Assembly (NCBI RefSeq): GCF_002127225.1
Contig: NZ_NFUR01000001.1
Location: 869,592 to 933,591 of the forward strand
Direction of reading: 5' to 3'
Length of the DNA stretch: 64,000 nucleotides
Source: Sphingomonas sp. IBVSS2
GTDB lineage: Bacteria; Pseudomonadota; Alphaproteobacteria; Sphingomonadales; Sphingomonadaceae
Shown here: piece by piece, positions 1-8,393 of the stretch
How positions within the stretch are numbered: position 1 is the first letter of the stretch
Layout of the letters: each line of letters opens with the position of its first letter
Notes under the pieces: generated by a model
Told to the model about the DNA's origin: nothing
The model's database searches: none
What the model saw: the letters and a program-made list of their open reading frames with translations, nothing else
Program-made: the position numbers and the translations under genes

Positions 1-632
1 GCGTCCAGGCCAAGCTGCGCGGCTATGTCAACGAGGCCAAGGACACGCTCGCCAAATATCCGCCGAGGGACCAGTCGGTCTATGCGCATTATGCGCGTGC
101 CTATGCCTATCACAAATCGGGCTATCCCGAGCAGGCGGCGGCGGAGACGACGGCACTGGTGAAGGTGGCGCCCAAGGATCCCTATTTCCTCGAGCTCGAG
201 GGGCAGATCCTGCTCGAATCGGGCAAGCCGACCGAAGCGCTGGAGCCGCTGCGCGAGGCGACCGCGCTTTCCGGTAACCAGCCGCTGATCGCCAGCACTT
301 TCGGCCATGCGCTGCTCGCGACCGAGGACAAGGCGAACCTTGCCGAGGCCGAGCGCGTGCTCAAGCAGGCGGTTGCGCGCGACAACGACAATCCCTTTGC
401 CTGGATGAACCTGGGCACCGTCTATGATCGCAAGGGCGACGAGCCGCGCACCGCGCTCGCCACGGCCGAGCGGGCGCATCTGATGGGCGATGTCGGCACC
501 GCGCTGATGAGTTCGCGCGCCGCCATGGCCGGGCTTCCGCAAGGCTCGCCCGACTGGGTGCGCGCGCAGGACATCAACATGGTCTCGCAGACCGCCTGGG
601 ACGAAATCCGGAAAAAGAAGAAGGACCGATAG
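1..632 (+). CDS. M48-type metalloprotease, C-terminal TPR part (5' truncated by window edge)
   Basis: The reading frame is already open at base 3 and ends in TAG at 630-632, so only the C-terminal part of a longer protein is seen. The visible part (about 209 residues) is made of helical TPR-like repeats (alanine, leucine, tyrosine and glycine at TPR spacing, for example around AFAWMNLGTVYD-type segments). The end is very basic (IRKKKKDR). This layout matches the C-terminal half of BepA/YfgC-like periplasmic M48 peptidases that tend the outer membrane. The HExxH catalytic domain would lie upstream of the window, so the peptidase assignment is inference. The next gene starts 5 bases downstream, so the two are probably cotranscribed. 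Confidence 0.6.
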   Translation, partial: VQAKLRGYVNEAKDTLAKYPPRDQSVYAHYARAYAYHKSGYPEQAAAETTALVKVAPKDPYFLELEGQILLESGKPTEALEPLREATALSGNQPLIASTFGHALLATEDKANLAEAERVLKQAVARDNDNPFAWMNLGTVYDRKGDEPRTALATAERAHLMGDVGTALMSSRAAMAGLPQGSPDWVRAQDINMVSQTAWDEIRKKKKDR

Positions 633-637
633 GGGCA

Positions 638-1420
638 ATGATCGAACGGCTTCTGCGGTCGCCGCCGGCACTGGTCGGCGCATTCGTGCTGTGCGCGCTG
701 CTCGGCGCGGGCATCTTCGCGGGCATCCAGGCGCTGGTTCCCGGCATGGGCCAGCGCGGCGCGGTGGAGCGGGTGGTGCACGACTATCTGCTCGCCCATC
801 CCGAGGTGCTGCTCGAATCGGTCGAGCGCTACAACCAGAAGCAGAGCGCCAGGGCCGAGAAGGTCCAGGCCGAAGCGGAGGCCGTGGCCAGCAAGGCGCT
901 GCCGGGCGAGCTGCCCCGATTGCAGTCGCCCTATGCCGGCGCCTGGGCGGGCAATCCGAAGGGCGACGTCACCCTGGTCGCGTTCATGGACTATGCCTGC
1001 GGCTATTGTCGCGCGAGCCTGCCCGCGATCGCGGAGCTGCTGAAGCGCGATCCGAACGTGCGGGTCGTCTACCGCGAATATCCGGTGCTGGGGCCGGACA
1101 GCATCGTCGCCGCGCGCTGGGCGCTGGCGGCGGCCGAGCAGGACAAGTTCCCCGTCTTCCACGACGCGCTGTTCGCGACCGACGGGCCGAGCGCGGGCAA
1201 CATCGAGGCCGCGGCGCAGAAGGCCGGGCTCGACATGGCGCGAGCGAAGCAGGCGTTGGCCTCGCAGGCCGTGGAGGACGAGATCATCGCCAACCACAAG
1301 TTCGGCCGGAAGCTGGCGATGACCGGCACGCCGAGCTGGGTGATCGGCGGCAAGCTGCTCTACGGCATGCGCGACTATGACGGGCTCGCCGCGGCCGTGG
1401 CCGAGGCGCGGAAGAAATAA
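638..1420 (+). CDS. DsbA-family thiol:disulfide oxidoreductase, membrane anchored
   Basis: 260 residues. A single hydrophobic segment at about residues 12-34 anchors or exports the protein. A charged helical linker follows (about 45-85), then a thioredoxin-fold DsbA domain with the redox motif CGYC at residues 121-124 and the cis-proline loop Thr231-Pro232 (GTPSW). The N-terminal helix-rich linker resembles the ScsC/BdbD type of DsbA-like proteins. It should catalyse disulfide exchange in the periplasm. AGGGGC sits just before the ATG and the gene begins 5 bases after the TPR/M48 gene, suggesting a two-gene envelope quality-control unit. Confidence 0.85.
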   Translation: MIERLLRSPPALVGAFVLCALLGAGIFAGIQALVPGMGQRGAVERVVHDYLLAHPEVLLESVERYNQKQSARAEKVQAEAEAVASKALPGELPRLQSPYAGAWAGNPKGDVTLVAFMDYACGYCRASLPAIAELLKRDPNVRVVYREYPVLGPDSIVAARWALAAAEQDKFPVFHDALFATDGPSAGNIEAAAQKAGLDMARAKQALASQAVEDEIIANHKFGRKLAMTGTPSWVIGGKLLYGMRDYDGLAAAVAEARKK

Positions 1421-1428
1421 CCCGCCAT

Positions 1429-1457
1429 TTCCTCCCCGAGGCAGGGCCGGGAAGGAA
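1429..1457. repeat. REP-like inverted repeat
   Basis: TTCCTCCCCG at 1429-1438 pairs with CGGGAAGGAA at 1448-1457, with one mismatch. It lies just after the DsbA-like gene stop and may act as a 3'-end hairpin. A close relative with the same TTCCTCCCCG head lies at 21231-21258. Confidence 0.5.
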
Positions 1458-1541
1458 TTACTGCCCCGATTTTTGTACCGACCGGTTGCCGCGCCGCGTT
1501 GCCGCGCTTACCTAGCGGGTCCTTTCCCGGCCGGGGGCACG

Positions 1542-2492
1542 ATGACTTCCATTCTTTCCATAAATGGCGTGAGCAAGACCTATGGCTCGGGCCACAGGGC
1601 GCTCGATCATGTCGACCTCGAGATCCGGCGCGGCGAGATTTTCGCGCTGCTCGGGCCCAATGGCGCGGGCAAGACCACGCTCATCTCGATCATCTGCGGC
1701 ATCGTGACGCCGAGTACCGGCACCATCCTGGTCGACGGGCACGACGCGGTCCACGAGCCGCGCGCCGCCCGCTCGAAGATCGGGCTGGTCCCGCAGGAGA
1801 TCGCAGTCGACATGTTCTCCACCGTCGGATCGGCGCTGCGCTTCTCGCGCGGGCTGTTCGGCAAGGCGCCGGACCAGGCCTATTGCGACCAGGTGCTCAA
1901 GGACCTGTCGCTCTGGGACAAGCGCGGGGCCAAGATCATGGAGCTGTCGGGCGGCATGAAGCGCCGCGTGATGATCGCCAAGGCGCTCTCCCACGAGCCC
2001 GACATCCTGTTCCTCGACGAGCCCACTGCCGGCGTCGACGTGTCGCTGCGGCGCGACATGTGGAAGATGATCGGCAAGCTGCGCGAACGCGGCACCACGA
2101 TCATCCTCACGACCCACTATATCGAGGAGGCCGAGGAAATGGCCGACCGGGTGGGCGTGATCGACAAGGGCAAGCTGCTGCTGGTCGAGGACAAGGCCGC
2201 GCTGATGAAGAAGCTCGGCAAGCGCGAGCTCGACCTGTCGCTGGTCGAGCCGATGGCCGCGATCCCGGCGGGGCTGGAGGAATGGCACCTCAGCCTCGAG
2301 GACGAGGGCCATCGCCTGCGCTACACCTTCGATGCCCAGGCGGAACGCACTGGCATCCCCTCGCTGCTGCGCAAGCTCGGCGAGATGGGCATCGCGTTCA
2401 AGGACCTCGACACCTCCAAGTCGAGCCTGGAGGATATTTTCGTCGGGCTGGTCGAGCATCGGGAAACGTCGAACGAGGGGGGCGTGGCGTGA
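1542..2492 (+). CDS. ABC-2 exporter ATP-binding protein (YadG/CcmA type)
   Basis: 316 residues. Walker [10 protein letters not shown] at 38-46, signature LSGGM at 135-139, Walker B ending LDEP at 158-161, and a switch histidine in [10 protein letters not shown]. The C-terminal roughly 90 residues form the accessory domain usual in ABC-2 exporters. The frame extends upstream, but the ATG at 1542 with CCGGGGGC ahead begins at the usual N-terminus. The stop overlaps the GTG start of the permease gene (GTGA), so translation is coupled. Lengths of 316 and 257 residues match the E. coli YadG/YadH pair. The substrate cannot be read from sequence. Confidence 0.9.
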   Translation: MTSILSINGVSKTYGSGHRALDHVDLEIRRGEIFALLGPNGAGKTTLISIICGIVTPSTGTILVDGHDAVHEPRAARSKIGLVPQEIAVDMFSTVGSALRFSRGLFGKAPDQAYCDQVLKDLSLWDKRGAKIMELSGGMKRRVMIAKALSHEPDILFLDEPTAGVDVSLRRDMWKMIGKLRERGTTIILTTHYIEEAEEMADRVGVIDKGKLLLVEDKAALMKKLGKRELDLSLVEPMAAIPAGLEEWHLSLEDEGHRLRYTFDAQAERTGIPSLLRKLGEMGIAFKDLDTSKSSLEDIFVGLVEHRETSNEGGVA

Positions 2493-3262
2493 ACTTCGTA
2501 AACTTCCACGGCATCTGGGCGATCTACAAGTTCGAGATGGCGCGCACGCTGCGCACGCTCTGGCAGTCGATCGCGACGCCGGTGATCACCACCTCGCTCT
2601 ATTTCATCGTGTTCGGCAGCGGCATGGGCAGCCGGATCCCGTCGATCGAAGGCGTGCCCTATGGCAGCTTCATCGTGCCCGGCCTGATCATGCTGTCGCT
2701 GCTCACCCAGAGCGTCGCCAACGCCTCGATCGGCATCTATTTCCCCAAGTTCACCGGCACGGTGTTCGAGCTGCTCTCGGCGCCGATCTCCGCAGTCGAG
2801 CTGGTGATCGGCTTTGTCGGCGCGGCGGCGACCAAGTCGGTGGTGATCGGGCTGATCATCCTGCTCACCTCGGGACTGTTCGTGCCGCTGCGGGTCGATC
2901 ATCCGGTGGCGATGCTCGCCTTCCTGCTGCTCACCTCGATCAGCTTCAGCATGTTCGGCTTCATCATCGGCATCTGGGCCAAGGGCTTCGAGCAGCTCAA
3001 CCTGGTGCCGGCGCTGATCCTGACGCCGCTCACCTTCCTCGGCGGCAGCTTCTATCCGCTGAGCTTCCTGCCCGAGCCGTGGCGCACGGTGAGCCTGTTC
3101 AATCCGGTGGCCTATCTGATCAGCGGCTTCCGCTGGGCGTTCTTCGGCGATGTCGGCGATATCGACGTGCGCTGGAGCCTGGGCTTCGTCGCGGCTTTCC
3201 TCGCGCTGTGCCTTGGCCTTATCGTGACGATCTTCCGCACCGGCTACAGGCTCAAGAACTGA
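2489..3262 (+). CDS. ABC-2 type exporter permease (YadH type)
   Basis: 257 residues starting with GTG at 2489, which overlaps the TGA of the ATPase gene. About six membrane segments, with the conserved ABC-2 features: an early P-(V/I)-(I/T)-T-x-LY-type segment after the first amphipathic helix, and a late [16 protein letters not shown] loop before the last two helices. It forms the membrane channel of the exporter encoded by the preceding gene. Its TGA overlaps the next ATG (TGATG), so three genes form one translationally coupled unit. Confidence 0.9.
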   Translation: MNFVNFHGIWAIYKFEMARTLRTLWQSIATPVITTSLYFIVFGSGMGSRIPSIEGVPYGSFIVPGLIMLSLLTQSVANASIGIYFPKFTGTVFELLSAPISAVELVIGFVGAAATKSVVIGLIILLTSGLFVPLRVDHPVAMLAFLLLTSISFSMFGFIIGIWAKGFEQLNLVPALILTPLTFLGGSFYPLSFLPEPWRTVSLFNPVAYLISGFRWAFFGDVGDIDVRWSLGFVAAFLALCLGLIVTIFRTGYRLKN

Positions 3263-3915
3263 TGAATCCCTTTCCGCTCGATATCTTCACCGAGCCCGAG
3301 GACGTCGATCCGCACACGCTGGCCAATCTCGGCCCCCTGGCGCGCCTGGCCGGCCGCTGGGAGGGCAGGAAGGGCGTCGACCTAAACCCCAAGGCCGACG
3401 GGCCGGAGCGGCGCGAATTCATCGAGCGGATCGAGTTCGTGCCGATCGACCCCCAGGCGAACGGGCCGCAGCTCTTCTACGGCCTGCGCTACCACATCCA
3501 CATCACCACCGCGGAAGAGGACATCACCTTCCACGACCAGGTGGGCTATTGGCTGTGGGAGCCGGCCACGGGCGTGATCCTGCAGACGCTGGCGATCCCG
3601 CGCGGCCAGGTGCTGCTCGCCGCCGGCAAGGGCGCGCCGGGGGACAAGGCGATCCGGGTGGAGGCGACGCGCGGGCAGACCAGCTACGGCATCTGCTCGA
3701 CCGACTTCCTCGAATATGCCTTCCGCACCGATGCCTATACGATCGACATCGTCTTCGACGACGAGGGCGGCTGGAGCTACGACATCCACACCACGCTCGA
3801 AGTGAAGGGCCAGGGCAGCTTCGACCATCACGACCGCAACGCGCTGCGCCGCGTGGGGGATGCGAAGCCCAACCCCTGGGTACAGATCCTGGCGGCGCGG
3901 GGGGAGCGGGCCTAG
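3262..3915 (+). CDS. Nitrobindin/THAP4-like beta-barrel protein
   Basis: 217 residues, start ATG at 3262 overlapping the permease stop. A GRWEG motif near residue 32, then alternating strands (YWLWEPATGVILQTLAIPRG) and an FDHHDRN segment. This pattern fits the FABP-like/nitrobindin heme-binding barrel family, which binds heme and NO-type ligands in some members. No signal peptide, so it is cytoplasmic. The exact heme ligand was not verified, and a heme-free relative is possible. Its stop overlaps that of the convergent MarR gene in a CTAG at 3912-3915. Confidence 0.65.
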   Translation: MNPFPLDIFTEPEDVDPHTLANLGPLARLAGRWEGRKGVDLNPKADGPERREFIERIEFVPIDPQANGPQLFYGLRYHIHITTAEEDITFHDQVGYWLWEPATGVILQTLAIPRGQVLLAAGKGAPGDKAIRVEATRGQTSYGICSTDFLEYAFRTDAYTIDIVFDDEGGWSYDIHTTLEVKGQGSFDHHDRNALRRVGDAKPNPWVQILAARGERA

Positions 3916-4358
3916 GCTTCCAGCGCGTCGAGGTTCGCCAGCACGCGCTCCATCAGCCCGACCAGTGTCGCCAGTTCTTCTTGGGACAGGCCCCTGGTGG
4001 CATCGTCGTTGCCCTCCTCCAATATCTTCCGCGCGGCGGGCAGCTTCGTGCGTGCCTCTTCGGTCAGCGACACGAGGCTGCTGCGCCTGTCGCGCGGATC
4101 GGACTCGCGTCGGACGATGCCGTCGCGTTCCATCCGCGCCAGCAACTGCGCCATGGTCGGCTGCTCGACCTTCGCCCAGCGCGCCAGCTCGCTCTGCGAC
4201 CTTGCCGCGCCGTCGCGCAGCGCGGTGAGCACCGGCAATTGCGCGGTGGCGAAGCCCAGCGGCTTCAGCCTTGCGTCGCCGATGCGCGCCATGGCCCGCG
4301 CGATCCGGCTGAAATAATGGCCGGACATGCGCGTCTCGCCGGCAAAGTCCACGGGCAT
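3912..4358 (-). CDS. MarR-family transcriptional regulator
   Basis: 148 residues from the ATG at 4358 (AGGA about ten bases upstream). A later ATG at 4328 is possible. Winged-helix core: LPVLTALRDGAARSQSELAR, then the recognition helix VEQPTMAQLLARMERDG and the wing RRESDPRDRRSSLVSLT, typical of MarR. Dimerisation helices lie at both ends. The gene is divergent from the FAD monooxygenase at 4414, with an inverted-repeat cluster between them (4369-4394), so it probably represses that gene and itself. MarR proteins usually respond to small aromatic or toxic ligands. Confidence 0.88.
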   Translation of the reverse strand: MPVDFAGETRMSGHYFSRIARAMARIGDARLKPLGFATAQLPVLTALRDGAARSQSELARWAKVEQPTMAQLLARMERDGIVRRESDPRDRRSSLVSLTEEARTKLPAARKILEEGNDDATRGLSQEELATLVGLMERVLANLDALEA

Positions 4359-4368
4359 TGCATAGCAT

Positions 4369-4394
4369 CCTATGTTTAATGTATAGGCTCCTAT
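4369..4394. promoter_or_regulatory. Candidate MarR operator between divergent genes
   Basis: CCTAT (4369-4373), nine bases, ATAGG (4383-4387), two bases, CCTAT (4390-4394). The three half-sites form two overlapping dyads in a locally AT-rich spacer between the MarR and monooxygenase starts. Binding by the adjacent regulator is inference. Confidence 0.5.
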
Positions 4395-4413
4395 GTAACT
4401 GGAGCGACTCACC

Positions 4414-5529
4414 ATGACAACCAATCCCTCGATCGCGATCATCGGCGGCGGGCCCGGCGGGCTGATGCTGGCCCGCCTGTTGCAACAAGGCGGCCGCGCC
4501 GTCATCCTGTTCGAGCGCGACGCCCATGCCGGCGAGCGCGCCCAGGGCGGCTCGCTCGACCTGCACGCGGAGACCGGGCAGCGCACCATGCGGCTGGCCG
4601 GGTTGGAGGTCGAGTTCATCGCCGCGGCCCGGCCCGAGGATCAGGGCGATCGGCTCTATGATTCCGCCGGCGCCCTGGTGTTCGACCATGACGGCGCCGG
4701 CCATGATCGGCCCGAGATCGATCGCACGGTACTCCGGGACATCCTCCTCGCCGCGCTGGCGCCGGGGACGGTCCGTTGGGGCAGCCCGGTCGAGGCGATC
4801 CGGCCATGGGGTGATGGCTGGGAGGTCGTCATCGATGGCGCAGCGCAGCGCTTCGACATCGTCATCGGTGCCGACGGCGCCTGGTCGCGGGTGCGGCCGC
4901 TGCTTTCCGACGCGACGCCGGTCTATGAAGGTGCGACGCTGCTCGAGCTCGGCTTCGATGTGGAGCGCCATCCCCAGGTCGATGCGTTGACCGGCCATGG
5001 CAAGATGTTCGCGGCGGGCGACAACCGGCTGCTGATCACGCAGCGAAACGGCGCGGGCCATATTCGCGGCTATGCCGGGCTGCGCATTCCGGAAGCGACG
5101 GCAAGAACATGGCAGTCGATGCCGGTCGAGGCGGTGCGCGCGCAGGTGCTGGCCGAATTCGCCGGATGGGCGCCCCAGCTTCGCGCACTGATCGCCGAGG
5201 GCGATGCGCTGGCGGTGCGGCCGATGACGGCGCTGCCGATCGGCCATCGCTGGACGACGCGCCGGGGCATCACGCTGCTCGGCGACGCCGCACATGTGAT
5301 GTCGCCGTTCAGCGGCGAAGGCGTCAATCTCGCGCTGGCCGACGCCGCCGACCTGGCCGAAGCGCTGCTATCGGCAGAGGGCTGGGCGGCGGTCACGCGC
5401 TACGAGGCTGCGATGGCCGACCGCGCGGCGATCGCCGCGAAAGGCGCAGCGGAAGGACTGCGCCTCTCGATCTCATCCGATGCGCTCGGCTCGGTTCTGG
5501 AGCATTATCGGGAGCGCGCCCTCGCCTAG
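4414..5529 (+). CDS. FAD-dependent monooxygenase, TetX-like
   Basis: 371 residues. Rossmann FAD motif GGGPGG at 11-16, followed by the dinucleotide-fold acidic end FERDA. The middle segment DRPEIDRTVLRDIL and the FAD ribityl motif GDAAHVMSPFSGEGVN (about 290-305) match the PHBH-fold monooxygenases, closest in style to tetracycline-inactivating TetX and related aromatic hydroxylases. GGAG lies 12 bases before the ATG. Control by the divergent MarR gene suggests an inducible detoxification or catabolic step. The substrate is unknown, and TetX-like form does not prove antibiotic resistance. Confidence 0.85.
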   Translation: MTTNPSIAIIGGGPGGLMLARLLQQGGRAVILFERDAHAGERAQGGSLDLHAETGQRTMRLAGLEVEFIAAARPEDQGDRLYDSAGALVFDHDGAGHDRPEIDRTVLRDILLAALAPGTVRWGSPVEAIRPWGDGWEVVIDGAAQRFDIVIGADGAWSRVRPLLSDATPVYEGATLLELGFDVERHPQVDALTGHGKMFAAGDNRLLITQRNGAGHIRGYAGLRIPEATARTWQSMPVEAVRAQVLAEFAGWAPQLRALIAEGDALAVRPMTALPIGHRWTTRRGITLLGDAAHVMSPFSGEGVNLALADAADLAEALLSAEGWAAVTRYEAAMADRAAIAAKGAAEGLRLSISSDALGSVLEHYRERALA

Positions 5530-7385
5530 TTCCCCACCACCGGCAGCATGATCGCCGAGCCGGCGCACACCTTCTGCGTCGCCTTCCGGTAATCGCCCGG
5601 CTTGGCCTTGTAGATGTTCGGCACGAAGGTCTGCGGGTTGCGGTCGATCATCGGGAACCAGCTCGACTGGACCTGGACCATGATCCGGTGGCCCTTCTTG
5701 AACACATGGTCATGGTCGCGCAGCGGGATCGACCAGTCGGTGACCTGGTCGGGCACCAGCGGCGTCGCCTTCTCGAACGACTGGAGATAGCGGCCGCGGC
5801 GAACCTCCATCGCGATCGGCAGCTGATAGCCGCTCAGCCCCTTGGCATAGGCGCCGAGCGCGGTCGGCGGCTTCTCATAGTCCTCGGGGAAGACGTCGAT
5901 CAGCTTGACCACGAAGTCGCTGTCGGTGCCGCTGGTCGCGGCCATCAGGCTGGCGGTGATCGCGCCGGTCACCGTCAGGTCGCCGTCGAGCGGGGCGCTG
6001 ACATAGCTCAGCACGTCCGGGCGATATTCGACGAAACGCTGGTCCTCGGTCTCCCACCAGCGCCAGTCCGGCGTCGCATAGGTGGCCGACATCGGGCGCG
6101 CGCGGAAAGGCACCGGATTGGCCGGGTCGGAGACATATTCGCGGCAGCCCTCGCCCGCGGCCGGCGCCTGGAACGAGACGCTGCCATCGGCATGGAGGAA
6201 CAGGCTGCGGCGCGCGGCATTGGCGAGCGGCCACTGGCTGTATGTCTTCCATTGCCAGCTGCCCGACTGGAAGCTCTTCAGCGCATAATCGGGCTTGGTG
6301 CCCTTGCCGTGCAGCCAATAGGCGAAGAAGGGCGCTTCGACCTGCTCCATGAACTGGGTGCCGCTGTCGACGCCGAACGGGATGCGGCCGAGCGCATTGC
6401 CCGGCGAGCGCCAGCTGCCATGGTTCCACGGGCCGGCGACCATCAGCGCGAGCTTGTCCGGGTCGTTCTCGCGCTGCTTGTAGAAGATCTGCCAGCTGCC
6501 CCAGGGATCTTCCTGGTCCCAATAGCCGGCGACGTTGAGCGTCGGCACGGTGGTGCGCTTCAGCGTGTCCGACCAGACCTGCTTCTTCCAGAATTCGTCA
6601 TAGTCGGGATGCTCGATCATCTCGCGGTAGCGCGGCACCCGGCCCTTGAAATACTTCTCCTCGATGTCCGCCGGCGAGCCGGCCTTGAGGAACCATTCAT
6701 AGGTGTCGTAGCGATCGTACAGGTCGATGCCGGCATTGGTCTTGTCGGCCTGGAGGCTGTTCACCCAGTCGCTGGCATAGGTGAGGCGCATCGCGCCCCA
6801 GCGGTGCAGGTCGTCATTCTTCCAATAGTCGGTCCAGGCGGCCTGCGGGCTCACTGCCTTCAGCGCCGGGTGCGGGCGGGCGAGCGCGACGGCGGCGGTG
6901 AAGCCGGGATAGGAGACGCCCCACATGCCGACCTTGCCGTTGTTCGGCTTCACGTTCTTCACCAGCCAGTCGATCGAATCATAGGCGTCGGTCGATTCGT
7001 CGACGGCGTTCTTGCCGGCCTTGATCTCGGTGGAGAGGGTGAAGGGGCCGCCTTCGGACTGGAAGCGGCCGCGCATGTCCTGCGAGACGAAGACATAGCC
7101 GTCGCGCGCCAGCGCCGCCCAGCTGGACGGCACGCTCTGCGGCGCGCGGGCCGTGGCGCCATAGGGGGTGCGGCTGAACAGGATCGGCAACGGACCCTTC
7201 TGGTCGCGGGGGCGCAGGATCACCGTGTGGAGCTTCGCGCCGTCGCGCATCGGGATCATCGCCTCCTCCATCACGAAGGGCGAGCCCTCGGCCTGGGCCG
7301 GCGCGGCGGGTGCGGCCTGGCGCGCGGGCAGCGCGGCGACCGGCGCGGCGGCGACCGCCAGGGCGAAGAGACTGACCAACCGCAT
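5526..7385 (-). CDS. CocE/NonD-family serine hydrolase (X-Pro dipeptidyl-peptidase S15 type), secreted
   Basis: 619 residues from the ATG at 7385, preceded by a strong GGAGGTG. A Sec signal peptide of about 19-23 residues. An alpha/beta-hydrolase core with the nucleophile motif WGVSYPG, Ser158, a likely acid in WDQEDPWG and a histidine in GPWNHGSW. A C-terminal jelly-roll domain ends in the SSWFPMIDRNPQ motif typical of CocE and alpha-amino-acid ester hydrolases. It should hydrolyse acyl esters or amides in the periplasm or outside the cell. The stop overlaps the convergent monooxygenase stop (CTAG). Confidence 0.88.
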   Translation of the reverse strand: MRLVSLFALAVAAAPVAALPARQAAPAAPAQAEGSPFVMEEAMIPMRDGAKLHTVILRPRDQKGPLPILFSRTPYGATARAPQSVPSSWAALARDGYVFVSQDMRGRFQSEGGPFTLSTEIKAGKNAVDESTDAYDSIDWLVKNVKPNNGKVGMWGVSYPGFTAAVALARPHPALKAVSPQAAWTDYWKNDDLHRWGAMRLTYASDWVNSLQADKTNAGIDLYDRYDTYEWFLKAGSPADIEEKYFKGRVPRYREMIEHPDYDEFWKKQVWSDTLKRTTVPTLNVAGYWDQEDPWGSWQIFYKQRENDPDKLALMVAGPWNHGSWRSPGNALGRIPFGVDSGTQFMEQVEAPFFAYWLHGKGTKPDYALKSFQSGSWQWKTYSQWPLANAARRSLFLHADGSVSFQAPAAGEGCREYVSDPANPVPFRARPMSATYATPDWRWWETEDQRFVEYRPDVLSYVSAPLDGDLTVTGAITASLMAATSGTDSDFVVKLIDVFPEDYEKPPTALGAYAKGLSGYQLPIAMEVRRGRYLQSFEKATPLVPDQVTDWSIPLRDHDHVFKKGHRIMVQVQSSWFPMIDRNPQTFVPNIYKAKPGDYRKATQKVCAGSAIMLPVVGN

Positions 7386-7439
7386 GCACACCTCCATCGG
7401 AACCGGAATGGAGAGGGCGTAACCGGTGTGTTGCCGGTG

Positions 7440-8183
7440 TCAATCGGCGCGGCGGCGAAACCGGAGGGCGATGGCGGGGCGCAGGACCAGCGCATTGAAG
7501 TCGATCAGCAAGTGCACCAGGATGGGTGCCGCCAGTCCGCCGGTGCCGAGATAGAGCGCGGCGAAGAATGCGGCGAGCAGCGTCGTCACCGCCATGCCCA
7601 GCCATCCCTGATAGCGATGGAGCAGTCCGAAGATCAGCGTCGAGGCGATGAAGGCGAATGCCGGGGTACCGCCGCTCAGCACGATCAGGAGCGGCAGATA
7701 GAGGCGGAAGAGTATCTCCTCGCTGATCCCGGCATTGATGGTCAGCGGCAGGACGCGGAGCAACTCGGCCCGGTTGCGCGGCAGCATCGCGGTGATATCC
7801 AGCCCGGGCACGGGCTTGGCGGGCTCGCGTCGCCTGAGCTGCAGCAGCGCGCCCAACGCTCCCCCGCCGAGCATTGCCCCCACCATGAGCCCGAGGACCA
7901 GGGGGCTGTCGATGCGAAAGTCGGGCATGGCCGGGGTCAGTGGCGCGAATTCGCCGGGGAAGCGCCACAGCGCCTCCACTCGCCCGAGGAGCGCCAGCCC
8001 GAGCAGCGGCACGCCCAGATACATGGCGCAGGCGTTGCGGGCCCAGCGCAGATAGGCGCGCTGGCGCCGCTGCGTGTCCTCGATCTCGCGGAAGCGCCGG
8101 AAGCTGCGGACGTCGTTGCGCTGGAACCAGGCGAGTGCGGCCAGCGATATGCTCAACAGCGCCGGCGCAACGAGCGCATGCAT
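7440..8183 (-). CDS. CPBP-family intramembrane metalloprotease
   Basis: 247 residues with about six or seven membrane segments. The family's three metal motifs are present: Glu155-Glu156 in SEEILFRLYLP, His189 in FGLLHRYQG, and His224 with Asp228 in HLLIDF. CPBP (Rce1/Abi-like) proteins cleave membrane peptides or prenylated tails. Bacterial members act in peptide maturation or self-immunity. It is encoded 54 bases upstream of the CocE-like gene on the same strand and could share its transcript. No partner peptide gene is visible next to it. Confidence 0.87.
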   Translation of the reverse strand: MHALVAPALLSISLAALAWFQRNDVRSFRRFREIEDTQRRQRAYLRWARNACAMYLGVPLLGLALLGRVEALWRFPGEFAPLTPAMPDFRIDSPLVLGLMVGAMLGGGALGALLQLRRREPAKPVPGLDITAMLPRNRAELLRVLPLTINAGISEEILFRLYLPLLIVLSGGTPAFAFIASTLIFGLLHRYQGWLGMAVTTLLAAFFAALYLGTGGLAAPILVHLLIDFNALVLRPAIALRFRRRAD

Positions 8184-8393
8184 GTCCTGCTCCCCTTGTG
8201 ACCGTGCAGCGGAATAGCGGCGGCGCGGCGCGAGGCAAGGGTGAGGAGGCGGTTCAAGAAAAGCGTAAATTGACTGTCAGCCACGACAAATATCGCATCC
8301 AACTATATTGGTTCTTTCGTCGATTGACGTCCCAATTGCGTTGGTGGAACCCAGTGTCATCGCAGACTTCCGCGAAGCTTGGGGGAAATTGTC

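Noticed and set aside
5109-8201. Very long open frames on the strand opposite known genes, such as 5109-8201, 21259-24030 (against ppc), 32661-34928 (against gyrB) and 53444-56392
   Set aside because: They are high-GC shadow frames: their translations are Arg/Gly/His/Asp-rich with no family motifs, and each overlaps a gene with clear motifs.
8324-8352. A sigma70-like TTGACG, and a GGAAC (EcfG-like -35), upstream of the Cys-rich gene
   Set aside because: The -10 at the proper distance (GAACCC) is poor, and no CGTT lies 16-17 bases after GGAAC. I could not support either promoter.
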